In this document: positions 1 through 6,992 of the stretch, piece by piece | Numbering within the stretch: position 1 is the stretch's first letter | How the letters are laid out: each line of letters starts with the position of its first letter | NCBI GenBank assembly: GCA_902362705.1 | Contig: CABIXK010000009.1 | Coordinates: forward strand, 46,759 to 58,045 | DNA: 11,287 nucleotides | Reading direction: 5' to 3' | Source: Rikenellaceae bacterium | GTDB lineage: Bacteria; Bacteroidota; Bacteroidia; Bacteroidales; Rikenellaceae | Notes under the pieces: model-generated | The model's database searches: none | Told to the model about the DNA's origin: nothing | Seen by the model: only the letters and a program-made list of their open reading frames with translations | Made by a program: the position numbers and the translations under genes

Positions 1-7
1 TTATTCG

Positions 8-15
8 TACCTTTG
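8..15 (+). promoter_or_regulatory. Bacteroidetes -7 promoter box before ispE
   Basis: TACCTTTG matches the TAnnTTTG -7 consensus of Bacteroidetes primary sigma factors. Its last base is only four bases before the ispE ATG, so a transcript starting the usual 5-8 bases downstream would begin at or next to the start codon. The -33 element would lie outside the window, so only half of the promoter can be checked. Confidence 0.6.
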
Positions 16-19
16 CCGT

Positions 20-841
20 ATGATTCTGAAAGCGAACTGCAAAATCAACCTCGGACTCGACGTGCTGCGCCGCCGGGCCGACGGATTCCACGATCTGGAG
101 ACGGTGATGGTGCCCGTGGAGGGGCTCTACGACGTGGTGGAGCTGCGGCGTACGGCTGAGCCCGGTGCGGCGTTCCGCAGCGAGGGCCTGGCGGTGGATT
201 GCCGGGACGAAGACAATCTGTGCCTCAAGGCTTTCCGCCTGATGCGCGACCGCTACGGCGTCGACGGCGTGGAGATCCGCCTCGACAAGCGCGTGCCCTT
301 CGGCGCCGGGCTGGGCGGCGGTTCGTCCGATGCCACGGCGGTGGTCGTGGGGCTCGACCGTCTTTTCGAGCTGCATCTTTCGGAGGCGGAGCTCATCGAC
401 TGCGCCGCCGCGCTGGGCAGCGACACGGCCTTCTTCGTGCGCAACACGCCCCAGCTGTGCAGCGGGCGCGGCGAGCGGATGACCCCCTTCGCGCTCGACC
501 TCGGGGGGCTGACCCTCGCGATCGTGAAGCCCGACGAGGGGGTCTCGACGCGCGAGGCTTATGCCGGGGTGCGCCCCCGCGTGCCCGAGGTGCCGCTCTC
601 CGAGCGGCTGCGGCGTCCCGTGGCCGAGTGGCAGGGGCGGGTGGGCAACGACTTCGAGCCCCACATCTTCGCCGCCCACCCCGCGATCCGCCAGGCGCGC
701 GACCGCCTGCTGGCCGCCGGGGCGCTCTATGCCGCCATGTCGGGCTCGGGCTCGGCCGTCTTCGGGCTCTTCAACCTGCGCGGCGATAACGCGAAGGGCG
801 AGCGGCTGCGTGCCCTCTCACCCTACGTGTTCGATCTGTAA
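20..841 (+). CDS. ispE: 4-diphosphocytidyl-2-C-methyl-D-erythritol kinase
   Basis: This is a cytoplasmic GHMP-family kinase of the MEP isoprenoid pathway that phosphorylates the 2-hydroxyl of CDP-methylerythritol using ATP. At 273 residues it is full length for the family. The N-terminal substrate-binding Lys8 and Asn10 (KANCKINL) are followed by RRADGFHDL at 17-26. The glycine-rich ATP loop PFGAGLGGGSSDAT spans 93-106, the probable catalytic Asp135 lies in GSDTAFFV, and the GHMP C-terminal motif SGSGSAVFG starts near 241. The ATG at 20 is chosen because the next ATG would remove Lys8 and Asn10. The gene has its own -7 box and ends 4 nt from the stop codon of the convergent DUF3667 gene, leaving no room for a separate terminator between them. 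Base composition and codon use match the neighbouring genes. Confidence 0.96.
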   Translation: MILKANCKINLGLDVLRRRADGFHDLETVMVPVEGLYDVVELRRTAEPGAAFRSEGLAVDCRDEDNLCLKAFRLMRDRYGVDGVEIRLDKRVPFGAGLGGGSSDATAVVVGLDRLFELHLSEAELIDCAAALGSDTAFFVRNTPQLCSGRGERMTPFALDLGGLTLAIVKPDEGVSTREAYAGVRPRVPEVPLSERLRRPVAEWQGRVGNDFEPHIFAAHPAIRQARDRLLAAGALYAAMSGSGSAVFGLFNLRGDNAKGERLRALSPYVFDL

Positions 842-845
842 CGGA

Positions 846-1823
846 TTATTCGGCCGGCGTCGCGTCGGTTTGCGTCGTGTCGGCCTGCGGGGCGCCCTCC
901 TCCTCTTCGTCGAAGAGGTGGGTTTCGACCAGTCCTGTGATAAGGTCGCCGAACGCCTCGAGCACCGCGGTGCCGGCCGTCTGCGGCGCTGCCGCGGCTG
1001 CCTCCGACCGGGCCCTGCGGTTGCGGATGCCCTCGAACGACTCGGGTGAGCAGAGGTAGACGCCGCCCAGGAGGAGCAGCGAGCCGCCGATGATGGCGAT
1101 GACGATATAAATATAGGTCAGGACGTCGACCGCCAGCGTCCGCAGCACGGCCCCCTTTTTCGTGAGGCCGAAGAGCCGGCGGAAGACCGCGGCCGTGTAG
1201 ACGAACACCGGCAGCGTGTTGCCGTAGAAGCTGCTGTAGCGGGGGATCAGCAGCTCCATGGGCAGCTGGAGCACCATCAGCGTCACCTCGAAAACCGAGA
1301 GGAAGATCCCGACATAGAAATATTCGACGTAGCCCAGGTCGCTCTTGCGCCCGAAGAGCGTCTTCATCGCCAGCGCGACGAACGGCAGCGCCGCCAGCGC
1401 ACTGGCGGCCGGGTGCTGGCGCATGTAGTCGAGCGCGGCGTTGACCGCCTGGCGGAGCAGCGGATGGGTGACGTCGACCGTCGAGTGGAGATCCTTGCCG
1501 GCCCATGCGCCGACGGCCGCGTAGAGGGTCGACAGCAGGAGCAGGATCGCCACCGGGTTGAAGTACTTGCGGCGGCGGCCCTCGATAAACTCGCCGATCG
1601 AGCGGGCCGGGCGGACGACGATCGCCCACCACGTGCCCACCAGCCCCTTGCGCATGTGCATGCCCCGGAGCCCGTAGGCCTCGTCGCCCACGAAAGTCGA
1701 GGCGAAACTCTCGAGGAGCGTCGCCCACGAGAGGCGGTAGGTCGTGGTCCGCTGCCCGCAGGCGGGGCAGTAGTTGTCGTCGACCGTGCGGCCGCAGTTG
1801 CGGCAGAGCTGGTGGCGGGGCAT
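846..1823 (-). CDS. DUF3667 zinc-ribbon integral membrane protein
   Basis: This 325-residue protein starts with a short zinc ribbon: Cys7, Cys10, Cys19 and Cys22 in the pattern CxxC-x8-CPxCGQ. The DUF3667 signature follows: an amphipathic stretch, then RPARSIGEFIEGRRRKYFNP at 71-90, leading into the first membrane helix at about 91-107. Further hydrophobic segments lie near 145-160, 172-195 and 245-275, and the tail is acidic and disordered (DEEEE near 305). The family is common in Bacteroidetes and has no established biochemical role. I infer an inner-membrane protein with a cytoplasmic metal-binding head. The ATG at 1823 lies just before the ribbon. The frame stays open upstream, but only antisense to rpiB. 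It begins 11 nt after the rpiB stop, so the two are probably cotranscribed. Confidence 0.88.
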   Translation of the reverse strand: MPRHQLCRNCGRTVDDNYCPACGQRTTTYRLSWATLLESFASTFVGDEAYGLRGMHMRKGLVGTWWAIVVRPARSIGEFIEGRRRKYFNPVAILLLLSTLYAAVGAWAGKDLHSTVDVTHPLLRQAVNAALDYMRQHPAASALAALPFVALAMKTLFGRKSDLGYVEYFYVGIFLSVFEVTLMVLQLPMELLIPRYSSFYGNTLPVFVYTAAVFRRLFGLTKKGAVLRTLAVDVLTYIYIVIAIIGGSLLLLGGVYLCSPESFEGIRNRRARSEAAAAAPQTAGTAVLEAFGDLITGLVETHLFDEEEEGAPQADTTQTDATPAE

Positions 1824-1834
1824 CGGGCCGGTCG

Positions 1835-2272
1835 TCAGCAGCCGACGGGGATCTTCTTCACGCGGTTGTCGTGGCGTCCGCCCTCGAACTCGGTCGAGAG
1901 GAACGTGTCGACCAGCACGACCGCCTCGTCGTTGGAGACGAAGCGCGCGGGGAGTACGAGCACGTTGGCGTCGTTGTGGCGGCGGATCAGCTCGGCGATC
2001 TCCTGCTGCCAGGCCAGACCCGCGCGCACAGCCTGGTGCTTGTTGAGCGTCATGGCCATGCCTTCGCCCGAGCCGCAGAGCCCGATGCCGCGGTCGAGCT
2101 CGCCGCGGTCGATCGCCTCGCCCAGCTGGTGGGCGTAGTCGGGGTAGTCGACGCTCTCGGGCGAGTGGGTGCCGAAATCGAGCACCTCGAAGCCCTGGGC
2201 GCCGAGGTAGCCCACCAGAAACTCTTTCATTTCGTAGCCCGCGTGGTCGCAGGCGATGCCTATCTTCTGCAT
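1835..2272 (-). CDS. rpiB: Ribose-5-phosphate isomerase B
   Basis: This cytoplasmic RpiB/LacAB-family enzyme interconverts ribose 5-phosphate and ribulose 5-phosphate in the non-oxidative pentose phosphate pathway. The 145-residue product is normal length. Conserved features are IGIACDHAG at 4-12 with Asp9 and His10, VDYPDYA at 41-47, the catalytic Cys66 in GLCGSGEG, and RRHNDANVL at 97-105 with His99. These fall at the same numbering as the E. coli catalytic residues. Many homologues have Thr at position 68 and Asn or Ile at 70; here they are Ser and Glu. An earlier in-frame ATG would add ten residues and reach up to the promoter box, so the start at 2272 directly before MQKIGIACDHAG is preferred. 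It is first in a likely two-gene operon with the DUF3667 gene. Confidence 0.95.
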   Translation of the reverse strand: MQKIGIACDHAGYEMKEFLVGYLGAQGFEVLDFGTHSPESVDYPDYAHQLGEAIDRGELDRGIGLCGSGEGMAMTLNKHQAVRAGLAWQQEIAELIRRHNDANVLVLPARFVSNDEAVVLVDTFLSTEFEGGRHDNRVKKIPVGC

Positions 2273-2299
2273 GGTGAGTGGATTTTGTCGTTGTGGGTG

Positions 2300-2330
2300 C
2301 AAAGATACAAATAAGCGAGGGCAAACGCAA
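2300..2330 (-). promoter_or_regulatory. Promoter of the rpiB-DUF3667 pair
   Basis: On the minus strand TATCTTTG (2307-2300) fits the TAnnTTTG -7 consensus. A TTGC at 2330-2327 lies 19 bases upstream, in the position of the -33 element. The leader to the rpiB ATG at 2272 would be about 20 nt. The upstream half of the promoter lies inside the intergenic repeat that starts next to it. Confidence 0.65.
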
Positions 2331-2430
2331 GCGAGCTTGCGTTTTGCCGAGCGAGAGTATCTTCGGCTTTGCCCGAGATGCGAATAAGTGGGGCGCGGAA
2401 GCGAATTTATTCGCGTTTTGCCGAGGCCGG
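2308..2430. repeat. Palindrome-rich intergenic repeat between rpiB and the DUF454 gene
   Basis: This interval holds nested inverted repeats. A 13-bp arm at 2320-2332 pairs with 2335-2348 with one extra T and a 2-base loop. GCGAATAA (2380-2387) pairs with TTATTCGC (2407-2414), and a small hairpin GCGAA-TTTA-TTCGC lies at 2401-2414. The 13-mer GCGTTTTGCCGAG occurs twice (2339-2351 and 2413-2425). It carries no credible gene: the open frames across it are extensions of genes on either side. From memory, similar sequence is common between genes in Bacteroidales genomes, so I infer an interspersed family, but the window holds only one copy. Confidence 0.55.
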
Positions 2431-2508
2431 GGCGCCTCCGTGCGGCCGAAAAGGGCCGGAACGGGCGCGCGGGCCATCCCCGGCACCGAATTTGTCCCCT
2501 GCGGGGGC

Positions 2509-2892
2509 ATGAAACTTCTCTTCGTGTCGTTGGGCTGGCTGGCGCTGTCGGTGGGGGTGGTGGGGATCTTCGTCCCGTTCGTCCCCACCACGCCCCTCGT
2601 GCTGCTGGCCGGGGCGCTGTGGGTGCGCTCGTCGCCGCGGCTCCACGCCTGGCTGCTGCGCCAGCCGGGGCTGGGGCGCTGCCTCAGCCGCTATCAGGAG
2701 CGCCGCGCGCTGCCGCGGCGGGCGAAAGCCGCGATGGTCGCCTCGGTGTGGTTCTCGCTCGGCTATCTCGCCTTCGGGGTGCTCGGAGCCTCGCCGTGGC
2801 TGCGGGTCGCGCCGCTGCTGCTGGCCGGAGCCATCACCGTCTGCATCCTCCGCATTCCCGGGGAGAGGGGGAAGGCGGGAAGTGAGAAGTAA
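2509..2892 (+). CDS. YbaN-like DUF454 inner-membrane protein
   Basis: This 127-residue hydrophobic protein matches the DUF454/YbaN family in length and pattern. The first membrane segment covers about 5-25 and runs into the family motif VGIFVPFVPTTP (18-29). A second helix spans about 30-39, then RSSPRLHAWL (40-49), a basic cytoplasmic-looking loop with RRALPRRAK, and two more hydrophobic stretches near 76-92 and 98-114. The family's function is unknown. The frame is open upstream to 2278, but that part only translates the intergenic repeat, and the ATG at 2509 gives the usual N-terminus. The promoter is unclear; CGAATTTG at 2487-2494 is a degenerate -7 candidate. Oddly, the last residues (KAGSEK) and the stop codon are encoded by a 7-bp tandem array that continues into the intergenic region. 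Confidence 0.87.
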   Translation: MKLLFVSLGWLALSVGVVGIFVPFVPTTPLVLLAGALWVRSSPRLHAWLLRQPGLGRCLSRYQERRALPRRAKAAMVASVWFSLGYLAFGVLGASPWLRVAPLLLAGAITVCILRIPGERGKAGSEK

Positions 2893-2924
2893 AAAGTATA
2901 AAGTAAAAAGTGAGAAGTTAGAAG
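2876..2924. repeat. 7-bp tandem array, seven units of NNNNAAG, purine-rich
   Basis: Seven consecutive heptamers end in AAG: CGGGAAG, TGAGAAG, TAAAAAG, TATAAAG, TAAAAAG, TGAGAAG, TTAGAAG. They are followed by a G-run at 2925-2932. The first two units and the start of the third lie inside the DUF454 gene, whose stop codon TAA is the beginning of the third unit. Because seven is not a multiple of three, any change in unit number upstream of that stop would alter the protein's C-terminus. Confidence 0.8.
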
Positions 2925-2950
2925 TGGGGGGGGCTGCGCAGCTGAAGCTG

Positions 2951-2985
2951 TAATGAATAATGAACAATGGATAATGAATAATGAC
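2951..2985. repeat. 7-bp tandem array, five units of YAATGRM
   Basis: Five consecutive heptamers: TAATGAA twice, CAATGGA, TAATGAA, TAATGAC. The array is AT-rich in a GC-rich setting, is non-coding, and lies 33 bases before the palindromic element at 3018. Its unit differs from the array at 2876-2924 but the period is identical. Confidence 0.75.
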
Positions 2986-3017
2986 AGGGTTGCTGATTTT
3001 CAATTTGCATTCGGGCT

Positions 3018-3077
3018 GCAGCCAGCGAAGGGCGCATGTTCTGTCAAGAATTGCGGGCCTTCGCCCGGGGTGGCTGC
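3018..3077 (+). repeat. Palindromic intergenic element, copy C
   Basis: GCAGCCA (3018-3024) pairs with TGGCTGC (3071-3077), and GCGAAGG (3025-3031) pairs with CCTTCGC (3058-3064). A six-base bulge CCGGGG (3065-3070) lies on the 3' side between the two helices. This layout, including bulge size and position, is shared with the copies at 6511-6575 and 10958-11012. The inner helix differs from copy A at matching positions on both arms. The flank continues with CGGCCCGCCGGCC, similar to the flank of the other copies. Confidence 0.65.
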
Positions 3078-3110
3078 GGCCCGCCGGCCTTCGACCGTCG
3101 CGTTCACGCA

Positions 3111-3151
3111 AGCAAAAAGCGCCGCCGAACTCGTTCGACAGCGCTTTTGCT
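3111..3151 (-). terminator. Rho-independent-type terminator of the typA operon
   Basis: Read on the minus strand, AGCAAAAGCGC (3151-3141) pairs with GCGCTTTTTGCT (3122-3111). An inner CGAAC/GTTCG helix lies at 3137-3133 and 3130-3126, and five T follow the GCGC arm. It lies about 20 nt past the stop of the minus-strand membrane protein gene. The A-rich side makes it potentially bidirectional, so it could also stop read-through from the plus-strand DUF454 gene. Confidence 0.7.
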
Positions 3152-3170
3152 GTTGTTGAGGCGGGCCGGC

Positions 3171-3488
3171 CTACTTCAGGTAGCGCTCGGCCACCGAGAT
3201 CAGAAAGCCCAGGAGCACGGCGTTGAGCAGCACCGCGGGCGCGGCCTTGCGCTCCTTGCCGGCGAACGTGAGCACCACCGGCAGCGCCATCATCAGCGTC
3301 ACGGCCATGCCGTCGGCCCACCAGGGCAGATAGGGCAGGTCGCTGTAGAAGATGATGACGGCGGCGAACAGATAGGTGCAGAACGCCGAGAGACACGAGC
3401 GGAAAGCGAGCCGCTGCGCGATCATCGGGATGACGTCGAGTGCGCCTGCCGCGGCGCCGACGCAGAGCGAGAGCGTGAAAGTCGTCAT
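3171..3488 (-). CDS. Small integral membrane protein of unknown function
   Basis: This 105-residue protein has about four predicted membrane segments (near 5-24, 32-48, 54-76 and 83-101). A short cytoplasmic-looking basic stretch GKERKA precedes the last helix. Recognisable patches are GALDVIPMIAQRL (15-27) and YSDLPYLPWWADG (48-60). I do not recognise a named family, although small membrane proteins with a similar DLPxLPWW patch seem to occur in other Bacteroidales; that is recollection, not a search. The ATG at 3488 is 11 nt after the typA stop, and a terminator follows the stop codon, so it is probably the distal gene of a typA operon. Its coding status is supported by the consistent hydrophobic pattern and tight spacing. 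A role linked to TypA cannot be concluded from position alone. Confidence 0.8.
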   Translation of the reverse strand: MTTFTLSLCVGAAAGALDVIPMIAQRLAFRSCLSAFCTYLFAAVIIFYSDLPYLPWWADGMAVTLMMALPVVLTFAGKERKAAPAVLLNAVLLGFLISVAERYLK

Positions 3489-3499
3489 GGATGCCGGGG

Positions 3500-5302
<1,803 letters not shown>

Positions 5303-5322
5303 AGAGTATGGTTTTAATAGCG

Positions 5323-5330
5323 CAAAGGTA
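5323..5330 (-). promoter_or_regulatory. -7 promoter box of the typA operon
   Basis: TACCTTTG on the minus strand matches TAnnTTTG, leaving a leader of roughly 13-15 nt before the typA ATG. The spacer and -33 region extend into the facing aroB promoter, whose -7 box is 23 bp away on the other strand. Confidence 0.65.
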
Positions 5331-5353
5331 CGCAAATTCTCGCTAAATTGTAC

Positions 5354-5361
5354 TACTTTTG
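5354..5361 (+). promoter_or_regulatory. -7 promoter box of aroB
   Basis: TACTTTTG matches TAnnTTTG. A transcript starting 5-8 bases downstream would have about 20 nt of leader before GTG 5387. This excludes the TTG at 5348, which lies upstream of the box, as the start codon. A perfect 6-bp inverted repeat, CTTAAA-AAG-TTTAAG (5369-5383), fills most of the leader. Confidence 0.6.
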
Positions 5362-5386
5362 CTTGTTTCTTAAAAAGTTTAAGAAC

Positions 5387-6406
5387 GTGAAATCCGCATT
5401 CAACCTCCAGGACCGCAGCCGCATCTACATCGGCTCGCTCGACGAACTGCTCCCCGGCCTGCTGCCCGACGCCCGCACGGTGGCGGTCGTCGACGGCACG
5501 TTCGCTCGCCTCCACGGCCCGCTGCCCGTGTCGGGCGATGCGATCGAGGTGTCGCTCACCGAGCGCACCAAGACCCTCGCCTCGGTCGAGCGGCTCCACC
5601 GCGAGCTGCTGGCGCGGGGCGCCGACCGCGCCACCTTCCTGCTCGTTGCCGGGGGCGGCGTGGTGACCGACACGGCGGGCTTCGCTGCGGCGACCTACAT
5701 GCGGGGCATCCGCTTCGGCTACGTAGCCACGACGCTCCTGGGGCAGGTCGACGCCGCCATCGGGGGCAAGAACGGCGTGAACGTCGACGGCTACAAGAAC
5801 ATGGCCGGGACCTTCGCCCAGCCCGAGTTCGTCGTCTGCGACCCCGGGCTGCTCGCCTCGCTCCCGCCGCGCGAGTTCCGCTCGGGGCTGGCCGAGCTGG
5901 TGAAGGCGGCGATCATCGCCGACGCCGGGCTGTTCGCCCGCCTCGAGGGGGTCGACTTCGAGACGCTGCGCCGCGATAGCGACCTGCTCGCCGACGCCAT
6001 AGCGGCGGCCGTGCGGGTGAAGGTCGACATCGTGGGGCGCGACGAGCGCGAGACGGGCGAGCGGCGCAAGCTCAACCTGGGCCACACGCTGGCCCACGCC
6101 ATCGAGAAGTGCTCGTCGGCGATGAACCACGGCGAGGCGGTGGCCGTGGGCACGGCCCTCATGGCCCGGGCGGCCGTGCGTGCGGGGCTGCTCGGAGCCG
6201 GCGACTGCGACCGCATCGCGGCCCTGCTCGGCCGCCTGGGCTTCGACCTGCGGCCGCCCGTGCCTCTGGAGCGGCTGCTCGAGGAGGTCGCCCACGACAA
6301 GAAGCGCCTGGGCGACGTGCTCCACATCGTCCTGCCGGCCGGCATCGGCGACTGCACGGTCCGCCCGATGTCCGTCGCCGGGTTCGAGGGGCTGGTGAGG
6401 GGGTAG
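5387..6406 (+). CDS. aroB: 3-dehydroquinate synthase
   Basis: AroB is a cytoplasmic, NAD-dependent, metal-dependent enzyme that converts DAHP to 3-dehydroquinate in the second step of the shikimate pathway. The product is 339 residues from the GTG start, slightly shorter than the usual 345-360. It shows the NAD-binding GGGVVTDTAGFAAATYMRG (89-107), TTLLGQVDAAIGGKNGVN, and the expected metal ligands Glu170 (GLAELVK), His233 (LNLGHTLAHAIE) and His248 (MNHGEAVAVG). The usual GHTxGHA is GHTLAHA here, GKTGVN is GKNGVN, and the loop between the two histidines is short, so it is a divergent member. A related sugar-phosphate cyclase is possible but less likely. GTG 5387 is chosen because the first in-frame ATG is far inside the NAD-binding region and TTG 5348 precedes the -7 box. 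It is transcribed divergently from typA. Confidence 0.9.
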   Translation: MKSAFNLQDRSRIYIGSLDELLPGLLPDARTVAVVDGTFARLHGPLPVSGDAIEVSLTERTKTLASVERLHRELLARGADRATFLLVAGGGVVTDTAGFAAATYMRGIRFGYVATTLLGQVDAAIGGKNGVNVDGYKNMAGTFAQPEFVVCDPGLLASLPPREFRSGLAELVKAAIIADAGLFARLEGVDFETLRRDSDLLADAIAAAVRVKVDIVGRDERETGERRKLNLGHTLAHAIEKCSSAMNHGEAVAVGTALMARAAVRAGLLGAGDCDRIAALLGRLGFDLRPPVPLERLLEEVAHDKKRLGDVLHIVLPAGIGDCTVRPMSVAGFEGLVRG

Positions 6407-6408
6407 GA

Positions 6409-6427
6409 GCGAAGCCTCGGGCTTCGC
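6409..6427 (+). terminator. Hairpin directly after the aroB stop codon
   Basis: GCGAAGCC (6409-6416) and GGCTTCGC (6420-6427) form a perfect 8-bp stem with a TCG loop, starting three bases past the aroB stop. It lacks a clear T-run and is followed by an AT-rich heptamer array. The same CGAAGCC/GGCTTCG stem recurs at 6666-6682 and 11100-11118, so it may be part of the repeat family rather than a dedicated terminator. Confidence 0.45.
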
Positions 6428-6428
6428 A

Positions 6429-6449
6429 CAATTCATAATTCAAAATTAC
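6429..6449. repeat. 7-bp array, three units
   Basis: CAATTCA, TAATTCA and AAATTAC follow one another with a 7-bp period between the aroB 3' hairpin and the palindromic element. The array is short, so chance cannot be excluded on its own. It is listed because three longer arrays of the same period lie in the same kind of position. Confidence 0.45.
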
Positions 6450-6510
6450 AGGTTGGGTGCCCAGCTAAAAGCCGGGGCTTCTTGAAGGGTTCGCCCTCTG
6501 TTTTCGGCCC

Positions 6511-6575
6511 GTAGCCAGCGGAGGGGTCGGCGAGCCTTCGGGCGAGACGAGCAGCCCTCCGCGCCGGGTGGCTGC
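6511..6575 (+). repeat. Palindromic intergenic element, copy A (first structure)
   Basis: GTAGCCA (6511-6517) pairs with TGGCTGC (6569-6575, one G-U), and GCGGAGGG (6518-6525) pairs with CCCTCCGC (6555-6562). A six-base bulge GCCGGG (6563-6568) lies on the 3' side. Sequence just inside the right arm (ACGAGCAGCCCTCCGC) and after it (GGGCTGCCGGC) is shared with copy B at 10954-11022. The paired hairpins at 6616-6682 follow 40 bases later, as in copy B. Confidence 0.75.
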
Positions 6576-6615
6576 GGGCTGCCGGCTCTGCGAGCCGCCT
6601 TTTCGCCCACAATCT

Positions 6616-6682
6616 CCCTTTGCCGGCTGGGGCGGTCGCGCCAGAGGCGCGAGCCGGCAAAGGGACGAAGCCTGGGGCTTCG
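6616..6682 (+). repeat. Paired hairpins of the palindromic element, copy A
   Basis: The first hairpin has an outer stem CCCTTTGCCGGC (6616-6627) with GCCGGCAAAGGG (6653-6664), an eight-base 5' bulge TGGGGCGG, and an inner stem TCGCGCC/GGCGCGA with loop AGA: 19 bp of perfect pairing in all. The second hairpin is CGAAGCC (6666-6672) with GGCTTCG (6676-6682) and loop TGG. Both reappear at 11051-11118 with the same arms and bulge; only the loops differ. No T-run follows, so a plain terminator role is not supported. Confidence 0.85.
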
Positions 6683-6723
6683 ATAGTTCCCTCTGAATCG
6701 TGCAGCGTCAGCTGCGCAGCCCG

Positions 6724-6763
6724 GAGCCACGGCGGGCGGAGGGCTGCAACTCACCGATGGCTT
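6724..6763 (-). repeat. Inverted partial copy of the palindromic element (A')
   Basis: On the minus strand this reads CCCTCCGC, a six-base spacer CCGCCG, then TGGCTC and a GGGCTGC flank. These are the right-arm blocks of copies A and B in the same order and spacing. A short left arm is left as TGGCTT (plus strand 6758-6763), which can pair with GAGCCA (6724-6729). It faces copy A across the paired hairpins. Beyond it, GGCTGCGCAGCTGA (minus strand, about 6707-6720) matches plus-strand 2935-2948. Confidence 0.6.
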
Positions 6764-6814
6764 GTGCGGATCCTCCGCAGGCTGCGGTCCGCTATCGTCC
6801 CTTGTCGCCCCTTC

Positions 6815-6856
6815 CCATTTTCAATTTTCCACTTTCCATTTTCAACTTTCCACTCC
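6815..6856. repeat. 7-bp tandem array, six units, also a 21-bp duplication
   Basis: The heptamers CCATTTT, CAATTTT, CCACTTT, CCATTTT, CAACTTT and CCACTCC run without gaps. Units 1-3 and 4-6 also form a 21-bp tandem duplication with three differences. The purine-rich strand reads as AAARTKG-type units. It lies between the inverted element copy and the promoter of the gene at 6993. Confidence 0.75.
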
Positions 6857-6948
6857 CTATTCCCGCTGCTTTCCGCCGTCCGTGTGCACGATTCCGTCCG
6901 ATGGGGCGTTTTTCGTCCGCGCCCGCTGGATTTTTGCCCGATTTTCGC

Positions 6949-6956
6949 TACCTTTG
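6949..6956 (+). promoter_or_regulatory. -7 promoter box before the exported-protein gene
   Basis: TACCTTTG matches TAnnTTTG and lies 36 bases before the ATG at 6993. A TTTG at 6933-6936 is too close (12 bases) to be a standard -33 element, so only the -7 half is supported. Confidence 0.6.
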
Positions 6957-6992
6957 AATCCGAAACGAAAGACTCCGACAGATTCGCAGAGA

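Larger units (their letters stand above)
6407..6992. other. 586-bp non-coding, repeat-rich interval after aroB
   Basis: No credible gene is visible. Open frames here follow palindromes or are extensions of the gene at 6993, with unlike composition. In order it holds a hairpin next to the aroB stop, a 3-unit heptamer array, small hairpins AAGCC-GG-GGCTT (6469-6480) and AGGG-TTCG-CCCT (6486-6497), the palindromic element copy A with its paired hairpins, an inverted partial copy, a second heptamer array, and finally the promoter of the exported-protein gene. Confidence 0.75.

Noticed and set aside
1824..2591. Upstream extension of the DUF3667 frame
   Set aside because: It runs antisense to or out of frame with rpiB and through the intergenic repeat; the family starts just before the zinc ribbon.
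2876..2985. Possible CRISPR-like array
   Set aside because: Units are 7 bp and contiguous, with no spacers and no cas genes.
5303..6436. 378-residue upstream extension of the typA frame
   Set aside because: It is antisense to aroB, lies upstream of the typA promoter box and is absent from the TypA family.
6616..6682. Ordinary rho-independent terminator of aroB
   Set aside because: It lies 210 bp past the stop with no T-run and recurs at 11051-11118 beside a different gene, which fits a dispersed repeat better.
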